Shown here: positions 16,001 to 24,787 of the stretch, piece after piece
Layout of the letters: each line of letters opens with the position of its first letter
Position numbering within the stretch: the stretch's first letter is position 1
Assembly: GCF_016767715.1 (NCBI RefSeq)
Contig: NZ_CP050145.1
Location: forward strand, 2,542,001 to 2,606,000
Reading direction: 5' to 3'
DNA length: 64,000 nt
DNA from: Mycobacteroides chelonae
GTDB taxonomy: Bacteria; Actinomycetota; Actinomycetes; Mycobacteriales; Mycobacteriaceae
Notes under the pieces: generated by a model
Seen by the model: the letters and a program-made list of their open reading frames with translations, nothing else
Databases searched by the model: none
What the model was told of the DNA's origin: nothing
Made by a program: the position numbers and the translations under genes

Positions 16001-16435
16001 TCATGAGGAGTCGGTGCTCTCGTGTTCCTCAAGCCCCACTGCGTCCAGCAGATCCGCACGGTCTCGGCTCAATTTCTGCGCCAAGTTCGGGTTCATCTGT
16101 CCCAGCGCATCGGCGATGTCGGCCAATCCGTCGGCGATCCCGTTGAGCTTCTGCTGTACCGCATTGTCTGATCGTCTTTGCGTGTTCTGTAAAAGTGCGA
16201 CCAGCAGGAAGGTAATGATGGTGGTCAGCGTGTTGATGATCAGCTGCCAGGTGTCGATGTTGAACAAGATGAACGTGGGGGCCCACAGCACCACGATCAG
16301 CACGCACATCACAAAGAACCATGGTTGCGAGACATATCCGGACATCAGCGTCGCGAACTTGTCGAATGCGGAAAGCCGCTGGTTCACCTCGGACGGATAC
16401 ACGACTGGACCGTCCGGGTGGGCGCCACTACGCAT
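16001..16435 (-). CDS. Low-affinity iron permease family membrane protein
   Basis: A 144-residue protein. A soluble N-terminus (LSAFDKFATLMSGYVSQP) is followed by two transmembrane helices (WFFVMCVLIVVLWAPTFILF and QLIINTLTTIITFLLVALL) joined by a short NIDTW loop, then the conserved QNTQRRSDNAVQQKLNGIADGL and an acidic tail. This is the layout of the small Fet4-like family; iron transport by the bacterial members is unproven. The ATG follows GGAGGAG. A strong SigF-type promoter (16465-16490) precedes it. Confidence 0.85.
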   Translation of the reverse strand: MRSGAHPDGPVVYPSEVNQRLSAFDKFATLMSGYVSQPWFFVMCVLIVVLWAPTFILFNIDTWQLIINTLTTIITFLLVALLQNTQRRSDNAVQQKLNGIADGLADIADALGQMNPNLAQKLSRDRADLLDAVGLEEHESTDSS

Positions 16436-16464
16436 CGCTACGCTCCTCCTGCTTCTCGCCCGAA

Positions 16465-16490
16465 TTACCCCAAGCGGTAACTAGTTAAAC
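16465..16490 (-). promoter_or_regulatory. SigF-type promoter
   Basis: On the minus strand GTTT-N16-GGGTAA, with an extra G before the -10. It lies 30 bases upstream of the start of the low-affinity-iron-permease-like gene. Confidence 0.7.
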
Positions 16491-16541
16491 AGTCGGGCGG
16501 CGCCAGGCGCGAGAGCGCGATTCCCTACTGGCCGGCTTTGT

Positions 16542-16841
16542 TCAATCGTGTCGTGGTTCCGAATGTTCCTGGTGCCAAGCGTCTTCCATTTCACGGACGC
16601 GTTTGCGTTCGATGTGGAGCCAGAGCCACCCAAGAACGAAGAATACGAAGGCCGAAACGCCTGCAATCGATGCCCAGCCGTAGTACCGATAGCCGGCCGC
16701 AGTGAGTCCCAGCACCACCACGGTGATACCGAACGCGATGAGCGCCAATCCTGGCCAGGACGCTCTGTCCGTCAAAGCCTCGCCGGCGTGTGGGCGAAAC
16801 GTGCGGGCATGATCCACTGGGTCGTCAGCTGACTTGTGCAT
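16542..16841 (-). CDS. usfY: UsfY-like membrane protein
   Basis: A 99-residue protein from the ATG at 16841, preceded by GGAGAC. The N-terminal DDPVDHARTFRPHAGEALTDRASWPGLALI matches the UsfY family, encoded next to rsbW-sigF in M. tuberculosis. Two transmembrane segments follow (GLALIAFGITVVVLGLTAAGY and ASIAGVSAFVFFVLGWLWL), then a charged C-terminal helix (HIERKRVREMEDAWHQEH). The function is unknown. A SigF-type promoter at 16925-16949 supports membership of the SigF regulon. Confidence 0.8.
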   Translation of the reverse strand: MHKSADDPVDHARTFRPHAGEALTDRASWPGLALIAFGITVVVLGLTAAGYRYYGWASIAGVSAFVFFVLGWLWLHIERKRVREMEDAWHQEHSEPRHD

Positions 16842-16924
16842 GCGGTCTCCTAATGGCCAGGGGTATGACGGTATTCCGTTGCTACCGTGCGAGATGGCTT
16901 CCGGACAATGGTCATGCCTCAGCA

Positions 16925-16949
16925 ATACCCGCGATCCCGTTGATCAAAC
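16925..16949 (-). promoter_or_regulatory. SigF-type promoter
   Basis: On the minus strand GTTT-N15-GGGTAT, a full consensus match, 84 bases upstream of the UsfY-like start. Confidence 0.7.
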
Positions 16950-16961
16950 TCGGGGGTGTGG

Positions 16962-17330
16962 TTAGGTCGTCATCATCCGTCCGGCCAGCATGAGGTTAAC
17001 CACCATGAGCAACAGCAGGAACCAGCCGGCGCCCTGCCAGATCCACCAGCTCTCCCGCCGCTTCCAGCTTCGGTAGGTCTGGACAAACGCAACAATCCCG
17101 CCAATCAAGAGCACCGCCGGCGAGGCCAGCGCAATCATTGGCGTGCCGTGCCGTCCGCAAAGCGCCTCATCGACGTCCAGACTGATCGAATACTGTCCCA
17201 TCCACATCACGGACGTGATCAGGGTGATTCCGGCAGCCACCACGACCACGCCGCTGAACCAGACCGCTTTTCCGAAAGCCTTCTTATCCCGTGACTTTCG
17301 TGTTCTGTCGCTATACATCGGAGCGTTCAT
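16962..17330 (-). CDS. Small membrane protein of unknown function
   Basis: A 122-residue protein with a basic N-terminus (TRKSRDKKAFGK) and three transmembrane segments: VWFSGVVVVAAGITLITSVMW, MIALASPAVLLIGGIVAFV and IWQGAGWFLLLLMVVNLML. A Cys (DEALCGRHGTP) lies in the loop between the first two. I do not recognise a family. An in-frame ATG at 17318 is an alternative start. Its place in the SigF cluster and a near-consensus promoter at 17363-17387 suggest stress-linked expression. Confidence 0.75.
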   Translation of the reverse strand: MNAPMYSDRTRKSRDKKAFGKAVWFSGVVVVAAGITLITSVMWMGQYSISLDVDEALCGRHGTPMIALASPAVLLIGGIVAFVQTYRSWKRRESWWIWQGAGWFLLLLMVVNLMLAGRMMTT

Positions 17331-17362
17331 CTGCGCCCTTCCCTGGGTCCCGCGTGAGCAGA

Positions 17363-17387
17363 CTTCCCGGACGGCGCGTGGTCAAAC
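17363..17387 (-). promoter_or_regulatory. Near-consensus SigF-type promoter
   Basis: On the minus strand GTTT-N15-GGGAAG (consensus GGGTA), 33 bases upstream of the small membrane protein gene. Confidence 0.45.
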
Positions 17388-17489
17388 TCCTACTGGGGAA
17401 CGCGTTGGTGAGTAGTTAGCAGCAGATGGATCACCCCACGGTGGGATACACAGCGGCGCATCTCGCATCCACCATCACCAGAACAGGTT

Positions 17490-17633
17490 GAGCAGACGTG
17501 GCGGGAGCACCCTCAGGCCGCCGGCGCTTTGATCGTCAGCCCCAGTCCGTACGGCACATGCGCAGATATCGGCGGGATCGCGCGGGTCTGCCACCGTCGC
17601 GGCAAGCCCCTGATAGTCGACGAGGCGGTCGCC
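17490..17633 (+). pseudogene. Remnant of an Orn/Lys/Arg decarboxylase family gene
   Basis: In one frame the translation reads EHPQAAGALIVSPSPYGTCAD followed by IGGIARVCHRRGKPLIVDEA. This is a highly conserved segment of fold-type I PLP decarboxylases just before the internal-aldimine region (S/T-P-Y-G-T-C-A-D, C-H-x-R-G-x-P-L-I-V-D-E-A). After DEA the expected WGAHLPFH is replaced by unrelated sequence, and nothing upstream continues the domain. About 45 codons of a normally 480-residue enzyme survive, so this is a deletion scar. Confidence 0.7.
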
Positions 17634-17686
17634 GCGCAGCCCCACGGGCGCCGGCGGCCTGGAAGTAGATGGGACTGCGGGGAAGG

Positions 17687-17726
17687 AAGTGAGGCCGACC
17701 GGCGCATGGCACGGTCGGCCTCACTT
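17687..17726. terminator. Strong hairpin, likely terminator for katE
   Basis: A perfect 14-bp stem (AAGTGAGGCCGACC and its complement) encloses a 12-base loop. It lies about 90 bases past the katE stop on the minus strand, between katE and the decarboxylase remnant. It lacks a long T-tract. It could work in either direction. Confidence 0.6.
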
Positions 17727-17814
17727 TCGCCAGGTGGCTTGCTGGGCCCACCGCGGATATCAAGTCGGCGAGCGATGTTCTCTGGCACTACTACCCGCGC
17801 GAGCATGTACGAAA

Positions 17815-19923
17815 CTACGCGGGGATCATTTCGGTCTCGCGTTCCCACGTGCGGTGACGACTGATCGCGGCTACGAAGGCTGTCGCGAACTCGGTCGGCA
17901 GCGTGTCATCCTCCGCGGTTGTCGTCACCACTCCGTCCTCCTCGACGACTTCGGTGGTGGTGGCGAGCGTCTCGACAACCGAAGCGGCGCGTAGGACGTC
18001 TAGGCCCGCGCCGAACGCCGCAATCGGCTTGAGATGTTTGTATGCCTCGGAGACGAAGTGCACGGCATACCCATTGCGTGCGAGCCGCCCCGCCGATCCG
18101 ACACCGGATGGCACGACAACCGCGTCGTACAAGACGGAGGCCATGGTCGTCATGGCACGATCCACGGCCAGCTCACCGCCGAATTCTCCGGTCAAGGTGC
18201 CTCCCGCGGTCGGTGCAAGCACCTCGGCGACGGCATTGTTCTGATGCAGCACCGTCCGCAGCCACTCGACACCGCGCACGTCCACTCCGTCGGCGGCCAA
18301 GATCGCGATGCGGCGGGTCGCGATGGTGTCGGGCGACATGGCGAGCTGCGACAGGGCCGGCGAAGCCGGAAGAACGTCGTCAACAGATTGCATCGCAGGA
18401 CAGGGTAAACCGAGCCGCAATGCCACTTCGGATGCCAGCTCATTGTCAATGAGATTGAGCTGATCGACCGTACGCGCGCGGATGTCGTTGTGCGGACTCA
18501 CCTTCCCGAGCTCAAAGGCGAATGCGGAAACAATGTGTTCGGCTTCGATTACCGACATGCTTCGCCAGAACATTCTCGGCTGGCTGTAGTAGTCCTTGAA
18601 ACTCTCAGCGCGTTCGCGAATCTTGTGGCCGTCGACCCGCTCCGTGTAGTGACGGAAGACACCGTCCTGCGCGAGCGCCGGGCAACCTGCGCCGAGGCTG
18701 TTCTTGGAGTAGCTCGTTTTGCCTTGCGGGATATCGTGCTGGGCGAAACCGTCCCGCTGATTGTTGTCGACTTCAGCAGTCGGGCGGTTGATCGGCAGTT
18801 GCGCGAAATTGGGACCGCCCAGCCGGATCAACTGAGTATCCAAGTACGAGAAGTTTCGAAACTGTAAGAGCGGGTCGTTGGTGAAGTCGATACCGGGGAC
18901 GACGTTCGCGGTATGGAAGGCCACCTGCTCGGTCTCGGCGAAGAAGTTGTCCGGGTTGCGATTGAGGACCATACGTCCCACGGGCTGTACCGGAACCTGC
19001 TCTTCGGGAATGATTTTCGTTGCGTCAAGCAGATCAAACGGGAATCCGAATTCGTCGGATTCCGGTACGAGCTGTACACCGAGCTCCCACTCAGGGTATT
19101 GGCCCGACTCGATGGCGTCCCATAGATCACGCCGGTTGTAATCAGGATCCTTACCCGCGATCTGTTGGCACTCGTCCCACAGCAGGGAATGAACGCCGAG
19201 GGTGGGCTGCCAGTGGAACTTGACGAAGACGCCTTCGCCTGACTCATTGACCAGTCGGAAGGTGTGGACACCGAACCCCTGCATCATGCGGTAGCTGCGC
19301 GGCAGGGCTCTATCGGACATCAACCACATGATGGCGTGCAGTGTCTCGGGCTGCAGGGAGACGAAATCCCACAATGTGTCGTGGGCTGATGCGGCCTGGG
19401 GGATCTCGTTGTCGGGCTCGGGTTTCACCGCATGGACGAAATCTGGAAATTTGATGCCGTCCTGGATGAAGAAGACCGGGAAGTTGTTTCCCACCAAATC
19501 GTAGTTTCCTTGCGGCGTATAAAATTTCGTCGCGAACCCGCGCACGTCCCGCACGGTGTCAGCGGAGCCACGTGAACCTGCCACCGTCGAGAAACGCACA
19601 AACAGCGGTGTTCGCTGTCCTGGTGTGGTGAGGAACTTCGCGGCAGTGAACTCCGTGAGCCAGTCGTCATAGGGTTCGAAGTAGCCGTAGGCGCCGGCGC
19701 CCCGTGCATGTACAACTCGCTCGGGAATCCTTTCGTGATCGAAATGGGTGACCTTCTCCCGGGCATGGAAGTCTTCTAAAAGTGTTGGTCCGCGGGCGCC
19801 CGCCGCAAGGGCGTCATCGGTGTTATCGATGCGAACACCTTGCTGTGTGGTGAGATACCCGGAGCCACGGCCCACTCGAGCTGTATCCAGCTGTTCCTGT
19901 TTCGGGTTCGGCGTGCTGTCCAC
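17815..19923 (-). CDS. katE: Large-subunit monofunctional catalase HPII
   Basis: A 702-residue heme catalase that decomposes hydrogen peroxide. The GTG at 19923 follows AAGGAG with 7-base spacing. The catalytic His is in [15 protein letters not shown] (about residue 72) and the distal Asn in [17 protein letters not shown]. The heme-ligand Tyr region is [19 protein letters not shown]. The extra C-terminal flavodoxin/DJ-1-like domain of large-subunit catalases is present ([22 protein letters not shown], about 535 onward). A perfect SigF-type promoter lies 37-62 bases upstream, so it is probably part of the general-stress regulon. Confidence 0.96.
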   Translation of the reverse strand: MDSTPNPKQEQLDTARVGRGSGYLTTQQGVRIDNTDDALAAGARGPTLLEDFHAREKVTHFDHERIPERVVHARGAGAYGYFEPYDDWLTEFTAAKFLTTPGQRTPLFVRFSTVAGSRGSADTVRDVRGFATKFYTPQGNYDLVGNNFPVFFIQDGIKFPDFVHAVKPEPDNEIPQAASAHDTLWDFVSLQPETLHAIMWLMSDRALPRSYRMMQGFGVHTFRLVNESGEGVFVKFHWQPTLGVHSLLWDECQQIAGKDPDYNRRDLWDAIESGQYPEWELGVQLVPESDEFGFPFDLLDATKIIPEEQVPVQPVGRMVLNRNPDNFFAETEQVAFHTANVVPGIDFTNDPLLQFRNFSYLDTQLIRLGGPNFAQLPINRPTAEVDNNQRDGFAQHDIPQGKTSYSKNSLGAGCPALAQDGVFRHYTERVDGHKIRERAESFKDYYSQPRMFWRSMSVIEAEHIVSAFAFELGKVSPHNDIRARTVDQLNLIDNELASEVALRLGLPCPAMQSVDDVLPASPALSQLAMSPDTIATRRIAILAADGVDVRGVEWLRTVLHQNNAVAEVLAPTAGGTLTGEFGGELAVDRAMTTMASVLYDAVVVPSGVGSAGRLARNGYAVHFVSEAYKHLKPIAAFGAGLDVLRAASVVETLATTTEVVEEDGVVTTTAEDDTLPTEFATAFVAAISRHRTWERETEMIPA

Positions 19924-19959
19924 TGTGGTCTCCTTTTGGCGCGAAAGTACTGCGGCCGG

Positions 19960-19985
19960 GTACCCCGCTCGCAGCATGAACAAAC
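19960..19985 (-). promoter_or_regulatory. SigF-type promoter of katE
   Basis: On the minus strand GTTT-N16-GGGTAC, matching GTTT-N15-17-GGGTA. It ends 36 bases upstream of the katE GTG. Confidence 0.75.
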
Positions 19986-20017
19986 GTCGCAGGGTCGTCC
20001 GGGCCGCAATGGTTCTG

Positions 20018-20551
20018 CTACAAGGGAAGCCGCGGTCCAGGCCGCGTTCGGGAGGTACTTCTCGAACGAAGGATGAGCGGCAACACGAGCCAGCAGAAGC
20101 CGAACGCAACGAGTGCGACGGCACCCGAAGCGATGCCGACACGCCGGCCCGAGACGGTGTCGAAGACGATGTCGGTGACCCCGACCATGGCCAGCCCCAG
20201 TGCCAGCAGACCGGCGAACGCCAACCGGTGTGCCGCAGAGACAAGCACGGCTAGGCGGTGGCGGCGGAACAGCACCCGGTGCATGCCAACGGGTGCCACC
20301 AACAGCACTGTGGACACAACCGAGCAAGCCACCGTGGCGAGATAGACCAACCGCATCGGGTGATCGAGCACGATGAAGCGCTGTTGGAAGGGGAGTGTGA
20401 GCAGCAGGCCGGTCAACAATTGGACGCCGGTTTCCAGGACCCGCAGTTCCTGCAAAAGACTGGCCCAGTTCCGGTCAAGCCGTTCGGTCACATTCTCGTG
20501 GCGCGCCCTTGCGTCCCACTGCTGGTCGTTTTCCGGGTGGTCGGCGTCCAC
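20018..20551 (-). CDS. DUF6328 family membrane protein
   Basis: A 177-residue protein. The conserved N-terminal block NWASLLQELRVLETGVQLLTGLLLTLPFQQRF is followed by four transmembrane segments: LETGVQLLTGLLLTLPF, LVYLATVACSVVSTVLLVAPV, AFAGLLALGLAMVGVTDIVF and GAVALVAFGFCWLVLPLIL. A basic tail ends the chain. The family is of unknown function and common in actinobacteria. The start is GTG at 20551. A leftward SigF-like element at 20561-20585 would give an almost leaderless transcript. Confidence 0.85.
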   Translation of the reverse strand: MDADHPENDQQWDARARHENVTERLDRNWASLLQELRVLETGVQLLTGLLLTLPFQQRFIVLDHPMRLVYLATVACSVVSTVLLVAPVGMHRVLFRRHRLAVLVSAAHRLAFAGLLALGLAMVGVTDIVFDTVSGRRVGIASGAVALVAFGFCWLVLPLILRSRSTSRTRPGPRLPL

Positions 20552-20560
20552 CTATCGATG

Positions 20561-20593
20561 GTTCCCCGTTTGAGCCGGGCGAAACCCGGGTAG
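20561..20593. promoter_or_regulatory. Overlapping back-to-back SigF-type promoters
   Basis: Rightward: GTTT-N16-GGGTAG at 20568-20593, for the repeat lipoprotein gene. Leftward: GGTTT-N15-GGGAAC within 20561-20586, for the DUF6328 gene. The leftward -10 has one departure from consensus. The two share the same stretch of DNA, as at 12597-12627. Confidence 0.6.
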
Positions 20594-20602
20594 AGGCAAT
20601 GT

Positions 20603-20986
20603 ATGCATACGAAAGCCAGAAATTCAGTGAGTGTCGTCATCAGCTCCATGGCGGTGATTGCTTCGCTAGTTGGCTGCGGTAGCGATACGGCCGCTTCTAG
20701 CGTCGGCACCACCACTCAAACACCCCCGGCGCCCGGCGGCAGCGGCAGCGTGCCAGGTGGGCCGACGGGCGGAGGCGGACCTGAGGGTGGCGCCGGGAGC
20801 ATTCCCGGCGGCCCCACCGGCGGCGGCGGCCCGGGCGGGGGTGCGGGAAGCATCCCCGGCGGTCCGACTGGCGGCGGTGGACCAGAAGGCGGCGCCGGAA
20901 GCATCCCCGGCGGTCCGACTGGCTCCGGTGGGCCGGGCGGTGGAAGCGGATGCATCCCCAATGTGGGGTGCGTGAACGTACCCTGA
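20603..20986 (+). CDS. Gly/Pro-repeat lipoprotein
   Basis: A 127-residue protein. The N-terminus is a lipoprotein signal with Cys25 in the lipobox SLVGC. After a short Thr/Pro linker come four tandem 17-residue units of the type GSIPGGPTGGGGPEGGA (residues 48-115), then a short tail with two Cys (CIPNVGCVNVP) that could form a disulfide. No enzyme motif is visible. The start lies close to a SigF-type -10 element, so the transcript may be nearly leaderless, although AGAGG precedes the ATG. The hemophore-like gene follows after 25 bases, so they may form an operon. Confidence 0.75.
   Translation: MHTKARNSVSVVISSMAVIASLVGCGSDTAASSVGTTTQTPPAPGGSGSVPGGPTGGGGPEGGAGSIPGGPTGGGGPGGGAGSIPGGPTGGGGPEGGAGSIPGGPTGSGGPGGGSGCIPNVGCVNVP
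20744..20947 (+). repeat. Four tandem 51-bp repeats inside the lipoprotein gene
   Basis: The units are contiguous and in frame and differ by a few bases. They encode the 17-residue Gly/Pro repeat. Such a minisatellite is likely to vary in copy number between strains. Confidence 0.8.
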
Positions 20987-21011
20987 TCGATCCGAGAGAG
21001 GAGGTCATGGC

Positions 21012-21332
21012 GTGAGTAACAAGACTATCCTTGCAGCCCTTGTCATCTCGGCGGCATCAGCGTTGGTCGGCGCACCGGTCGCACATGCATCGACAGACTG
21101 CAGCCCGGAGAGCGTCACGCAGACGATCCGCGCGGCTGACAACGCCCTGAGTGTCTATTTTGCGAAGTATCCCCAGGCCAACGAGGTGATCACGCAGGCC
21201 TACACGCAGCCCGAATCGGTTGGGGCAGCGAATATCAAGGCGTACTTTGGCGCCCACCCCCAACAGGACCGGGAACTTCAGGACATCATGGCGCCCATCG
21301 ACAAGAAGCGGCAGGAGTGCAAGACAGTCTGA
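21012..21332 (+). CDS. Hemophore-related secreted protein
   Basis: A 106-residue protein with a signal peptide ending VAHA before STDCSP. The mature part is helical with two Cys (STDCSPESVTQTIRAADNALSVYFAKYPQANEVIT, then KRQEC), the pattern of the mycobacterial hemophore-like family that includes Rv0203, a periplasmic heme carrier. Heme binding in this copy is not shown by the sequence alone. The start is GTG at 21012 with GAGAGGAGG 8 bases upstream; the nearby ATG at 21007 runs straight into a stop. Confidence 0.82.
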   Translation: MSNKTILAALVISAASALVGAPVAHASTDCSPESVTQTIRAADNALSVYFAKYPQANEVITQAYTQPESVGAANIKAYFGAHPQQDRELQDIMAPIDKKRQECKTV

Positions 21333-21344
21333 CGATGGCGCGCG

Positions 21345-22049
21345 TCAACGCGAGGGGCGATCATCGACGATGGCACGGGCCACGTCCACCAGCTTGGTGT
21401 TGGACTCCTGAGATAACTGCCGTATCAGCGTGAAGGCCTGGGCGGCATCGATAGCGAACCGCTCCATCAGCATTCCCTTGGCTTGCCCGATGATGTCGCG
21501 GGAGGCTAGAGCCGAGACCCACTGTGATTCGCGTTGCGCAGCCACGAGCACGATCGCCGCGTGGGTGGCCAGCGCAAGGCCGGCGTCATACGAATCCGCG
21601 CCGAATGCCTGGGCGCTCTGCGAGTAGAGATTCAGCGCCCCAAGGTTTTCCCCATGCGTGAACAACTGGAAAGACAACATTGATCGCACACCGAGCTTGA
21701 CTGCGGCCTTCGCGAATTCCGGCCAGCGTGTGGACTTGGCCAGGTCCTCGGCGTACACCGTTTCATGCTCCCACGCAGATTGGACACAGGGCCCTTCGCG
21801 CAGCTTCTGTTGTATCTCGTCGAGAATGCGGGGCACCTCCGAGGTCGCTGCCCGGGATTCGATGGTGTACTGACCGGTCACCAGGGTGATGCCGGCCTGC
21901 TCAACACCGGGCACATTCTCCAGAGCCGCGGTGGTGATCGATTGGAGCGTCATCTCGACGCTGGAATGCTCTTGTTGCATGCGGCGGGCGGCATCAGCCA
22001 TCTTCGCGCTGAATGCGCCAGGAACAGGGTCGTCGGTCACGATGACCAT
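21345..22049 (-). CDS. GAF-ANTAR domain regulator
   Basis: A 234-residue protein. A GAF sensor domain spans about residues 30-165 (LENVPGVEQAGITLV, LREGPCVQSAWEHETVYAEDL, RSMLSFQLFTHGENLGALNLYS), followed by an ANTAR RNA-binding domain at about 175-228 (SRDIIGQAKGMLMERFAIDAAQAFTLIRQLSQESNTKLVDVARAIV). ANTAR proteins bind paired hexaloop RNA hairpins and cause antitermination; in mycobacteria they affect ribosomal and stress genes. The GAF ligand is unknown. It converges with the hemophore gene. Confidence 0.9.
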   Translation of the reverse strand: MVIVTDDPVPGAFSAKMADAARRMQQEHSSVEMTLQSITTAALENVPGVEQAGITLVTGQYTIESRAATSEVPRILDEIQQKLREGPCVQSAWEHETVYAEDLAKSTRWPEFAKAAVKLGVRSMLSFQLFTHGENLGALNLYSQSAQAFGADSYDAGLALATHAAIVLVAAQRESQWVSALASRDIIGQAKGMLMERFAIDAAQAFTLIRQLSQESNTKLVDVARAIVDDRPSR

Positions 22050-22214
22050 CGTGCCAGCTGGCAGCCGGGTTAGCGTGATTCTCCTGCCACATGGGAGTCA
22101 CAGCGTCAGGTCGATCAGCTCCGATGACTACGACCAGCGGCCGAGCACCTAAACTCGGCTAACTTCCCGGTTATCTCATAACCCCGAATAGGCCACGCGA
22201 TAGGAGCTCGCCCT

Positions 22215-23573
22215 GTGAACAGCACGTCGGAGACGCTGACGCGAGGGCTCTCCGCGCGCCACATCCGCTTCATCGCATTGGGTTCGGCCATTGGGACGGG
22301 TCTGTTCTACGGATCGGCCGAAGCGATCAGGCAGGCGGGCCCCTCGGTTCTGCTGGCGTACCTGCTGGGCGGGGCTGTCATCTACATCGTGTTGCGGTCG
22401 CTGGGGGAGATGGCGGTGCGCAGCCCGGTTGCCGGATCATTCGGCGAATACGCGACGCAATACATGGGCCCGCTGGCCGGGTTTCTCACCGGCTGGACGT
22501 ACGCCCTGGAGATGGTCGTCGTCTGCCTGGCCGATGTCACCGCGTTCGGTGTGTACATGGGGTTCTGGTTCCCGGGCGTGCCACGCTGGATCTGGGTCCT
22601 CTCGATCATCTTCTTCATCGGTGCGATAAATCTGCTCAGCGTCAAGGTGTTCGGGGAAGTCGAGTTCTGGCTCAGCCTCGTCAAGGTGCTTGCCATTGTG
22701 GCGATGATCGGTGGTGGCATCGCGATCTTGCTGTGGGGGACATCTACCGGGCATGAGGCGCAGCACGGTATCGCCAATCTGTGGAATGACGGCGGCTTCT
22801 TTCCCAACGGGTTGGCAGGCTTCTTGGGCAGCTTCATGATCGTGATGTTCGCGTTCGGAGGCACCGAGATCATCGGAATCACTGCGGGTGAGGCCAAGGA
22901 CCCGGCGCACACGATTCCCCGGGCCATCAACACAGTTCCCATACGCATCATGCTTTTCTATGTTTTGACGCTCGCCGTCATCATGTCCCTGAATCCCTGG
23001 CGCTCCATCGATTCGAACAGCAGCCCGTTTGTCCAGATATTCGAGGGGTTGGGGCTTACGTCAGCGGCGACCGTCCTGAATGTCATTGTGGTGACGGCGG
23101 CATTGTCGGCGATCAACAGTGATGTCTTCGCCGCTGGACGAATGATCTACGGCATGGCTCAGCGAGGACAGGCACCCGCGATCATGCGGCGGGTATCGCG
23201 TAACGGCGTCCCGTGGATGACCGTGGTCGTCATGACGGCGGCCTTGCTCGTCGGCGTGGTGTTGAACTATGCGATAGAGGAACGTGTTTTCGTCATCATC
23301 GCCTCGGTTGCCACCTTTGCAACGATCTTCGTCTGGCTGATGATCCTTCTGTCCCACTTCAGGTTCCGGTCACAAACGGGCGCTGGCGATCTATCGGGTC
23401 CGAGCTTCCCGGTACCGGCCTGGCCGTACCTGCAGGTGTTCGCGACCGGATTTCTGGTCTTCGTCATGATCCTGCTGGGCTTCAGTGCCGATACCCGCGT
23501 TGCGCTCATCGTCGGTGCGGTGTGGCTTCTACTGCTCGCGGCCGGGTATCGCATGTCGCGCCGGGTTGCGTAG
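22215..23573 (+). CDS. Amino-acid permease, APC superfamily
   Basis: A 452-residue inner-membrane transporter with about 12 transmembrane helices. The start of TM1 carries the family signature [38 protein letters not shown]. Other marks are [25 protein letters not shown] and the TM8 region [21 protein letters not shown]. It belongs to the amino-acid transporter (AAT) subgroup with GabP, ProY and AroP. The substrate cannot be read from the sequence. The GTG at 22215 follows GGAG. Confidence 0.93.
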   Translation: MNSTSETLTRGLSARHIRFIALGSAIGTGLFYGSAEAIRQAGPSVLLAYLLGGAVIYIVLRSLGEMAVRSPVAGSFGEYATQYMGPLAGFLTGWTYALEMVVVCLADVTAFGVYMGFWFPGVPRWIWVLSIIFFIGAINLLSVKVFGEVEFWLSLVKVLAIVAMIGGGIAILLWGTSTGHEAQHGIANLWNDGGFFPNGLAGFLGSFMIVMFAFGGTEIIGITAGEAKDPAHTIPRAINTVPIRIMLFYVLTLAVIMSLNPWRSIDSNSSPFVQIFEGLGLTSAATVLNVIVVTAALSAINSDVFAAGRMIYGMAQRGQAPAIMRRVSRNGVPWMTVVVMTAALLVGVVLNYAIEERVFVIIASVATFATIFVWLMILLSHFRFRSQTGAGDLSGPSFPVPAWPYLQVFATGFLVFVMILLGFSADTRVALIVGAVWLLLLAAGYRMSRRVA

Positions 23574-23608
23574 GCGAGATTAACGCCCCACGCCTCGCGG
23601 TATCCGAA

Positions 23609-24763
23609 TCATCCCGCTTCCCTCACCGTGGGTGCGCTTGCTTCGGCGCGACCGAAATGATCGGAGAGAAATGCGAATCCTGCCTTCGCGAATTGTGGTG
23701 CAGCGGTGAGGTGCTCACCGAAACGAATCGGATGCTCGCGCACGTCGACACCGAGAGCGCTCCACCGCTGCACCAACAGCTCGGCCTGACGGTAGGGAAT
23801 CACCTGATCTTGCCGTCCGGTGCCCACCAACACCGGAGCTGCGGGCGCCAGGTGTCCCAGGCTGTTGTCGTGCAGTTGCGTGACCCATCCCGGCTCGACA
23901 AAGGGGTCCGCACCCGCGAGATAGCGCTGTCGATTCTTGGGTAGCAGCAGGCCCAGAACAATTGCGGCGACAATATGGGTCCGTCGCAACACTGCGGTGA
24001 CCAGCCGCCCGCCTCGGTTGAGGTAGTCATGCAATCGCAGTTCGGGATAGCTGCTGTCGAGCCCAATCCCGCTGTACAGCAGGAGAAAGGCGAAAAGTCC
24101 ACCGTCCAGTTCGCTGGCGAGTTCGGGGAAATCTACCGGAGCCGCGCCGACGGCCGCAGCACGCAGCGGCATGTCAGGTGCGTAGCTGGGCTGCAACTGC
24201 GCGGCCCAGCCGGCAGTGTTGCCGCCCTCGGAGTAGCCGTATATGCCTGCCGGGCCCTGCGGCTCGAGATCGGCCTGTGGTAGTTGTCTTGCGGCGCGCA
24301 TGATGTCCAAAAGCGCGCGTCCGTTTGTTTTTCCGACGACATAGGGATGCACGCCAGGGGTGCCGAGCCCCGGATAGTCGGTGACGGCCACTACCCAACC
24401 GCGCCGTACGGCCGCGGTGAGGAAGGGGGCCTCGTACTCCAGGCCGAGTGCAAGTAGGCGAGACACGGTGGCAGAGCGCGCCAGACCCTGGCTGCCCGGG
24501 GCGAATCCGAGTAAAGGCCGTGCAGTCATCGGGGCGGGAGCATCGGGGATGAGCACGACACCGGATACCGCGATAGGGGTGCCGGTGGCGGTCGTCGATC
24601 GATACAGCACGCGCCAGGCCTGGGTGCGCATCCTGACTCCGGGGAAGACACGCGCGGCCATGGGCGTGGCACGCAGTAGATCGCCGGGAGATCCGGTGTT
24701 GTCGAGAGCGGGCGGATCGTAGAACCGATCACGCGCTCGGCGGGTGGCCGGGGTATGAGACAT
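23609..24763 (-). CDS. Secretory-lipase family (LIP) alpha/beta hydrolase
   Basis: A 384-residue protein. After a short N-terminus come VLYRSTTATGTPIAVSGVVLIPD and VTDYPGLGTPGVHPYVVGKTNGRALLDIMRAA, then the nucleophile elbow GIYGYSEGGNTAGWAAQL with Ser at about 176, a PVLVGTGRQDQVIPYRQAELL acid strand and His in FGEHLTAAPQF. This is the fungal/actinobacterial LIP family of esterases. No clear signal peptide is seen, so it may be cytosolic. It lies last in the minus-strand run with the acyl-CoA ligase and SDR genes. Confidence 0.9.
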   Translation of the reverse strand: MSHTPATRRARDRFYDPPALDNTGSPGDLLRATPMAARVFPGVRMRTQAWRVLYRSTTATGTPIAVSGVVLIPDAPAPMTARPLLGFAPGSQGLARSATVSRLLALGLEYEAPFLTAAVRRGWVVAVTDYPGLGTPGVHPYVVGKTNGRALLDIMRAARQLPQADLEPQGPAGIYGYSEGGNTAGWAAQLQPSYAPDMPLRAAAVGAAPVDFPELASELDGGLFAFLLLYSGIGLDSSYPELRLHDYLNRGGRLVTAVLRRTHIVAAIVLGLLLPKNRQRYLAGADPFVEPGWVTQLHDNSLGHLAPAAPVLVGTGRQDQVIPYRQAELLVQRWSALGVDVREHPIRFGEHLTAAPQFAKAGFAFLSDHFGRAEASAPTVREAG

Positions 24764-24787
24764 CGTTGTCCTTCGGTGGTGGTGCGG

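Noticed and set aside
20744..20947. Tandem repeats as a CRISPR array
   Set aside because: The 51-bp units are contiguous and in frame, without unique spacers.
20716..20961. Minus-strand Pro-rich repeat protein
   Set aside because: It is the antisense of the Gly/Pro tandem repeats in the lipoprotein gene, with no ribosome site.
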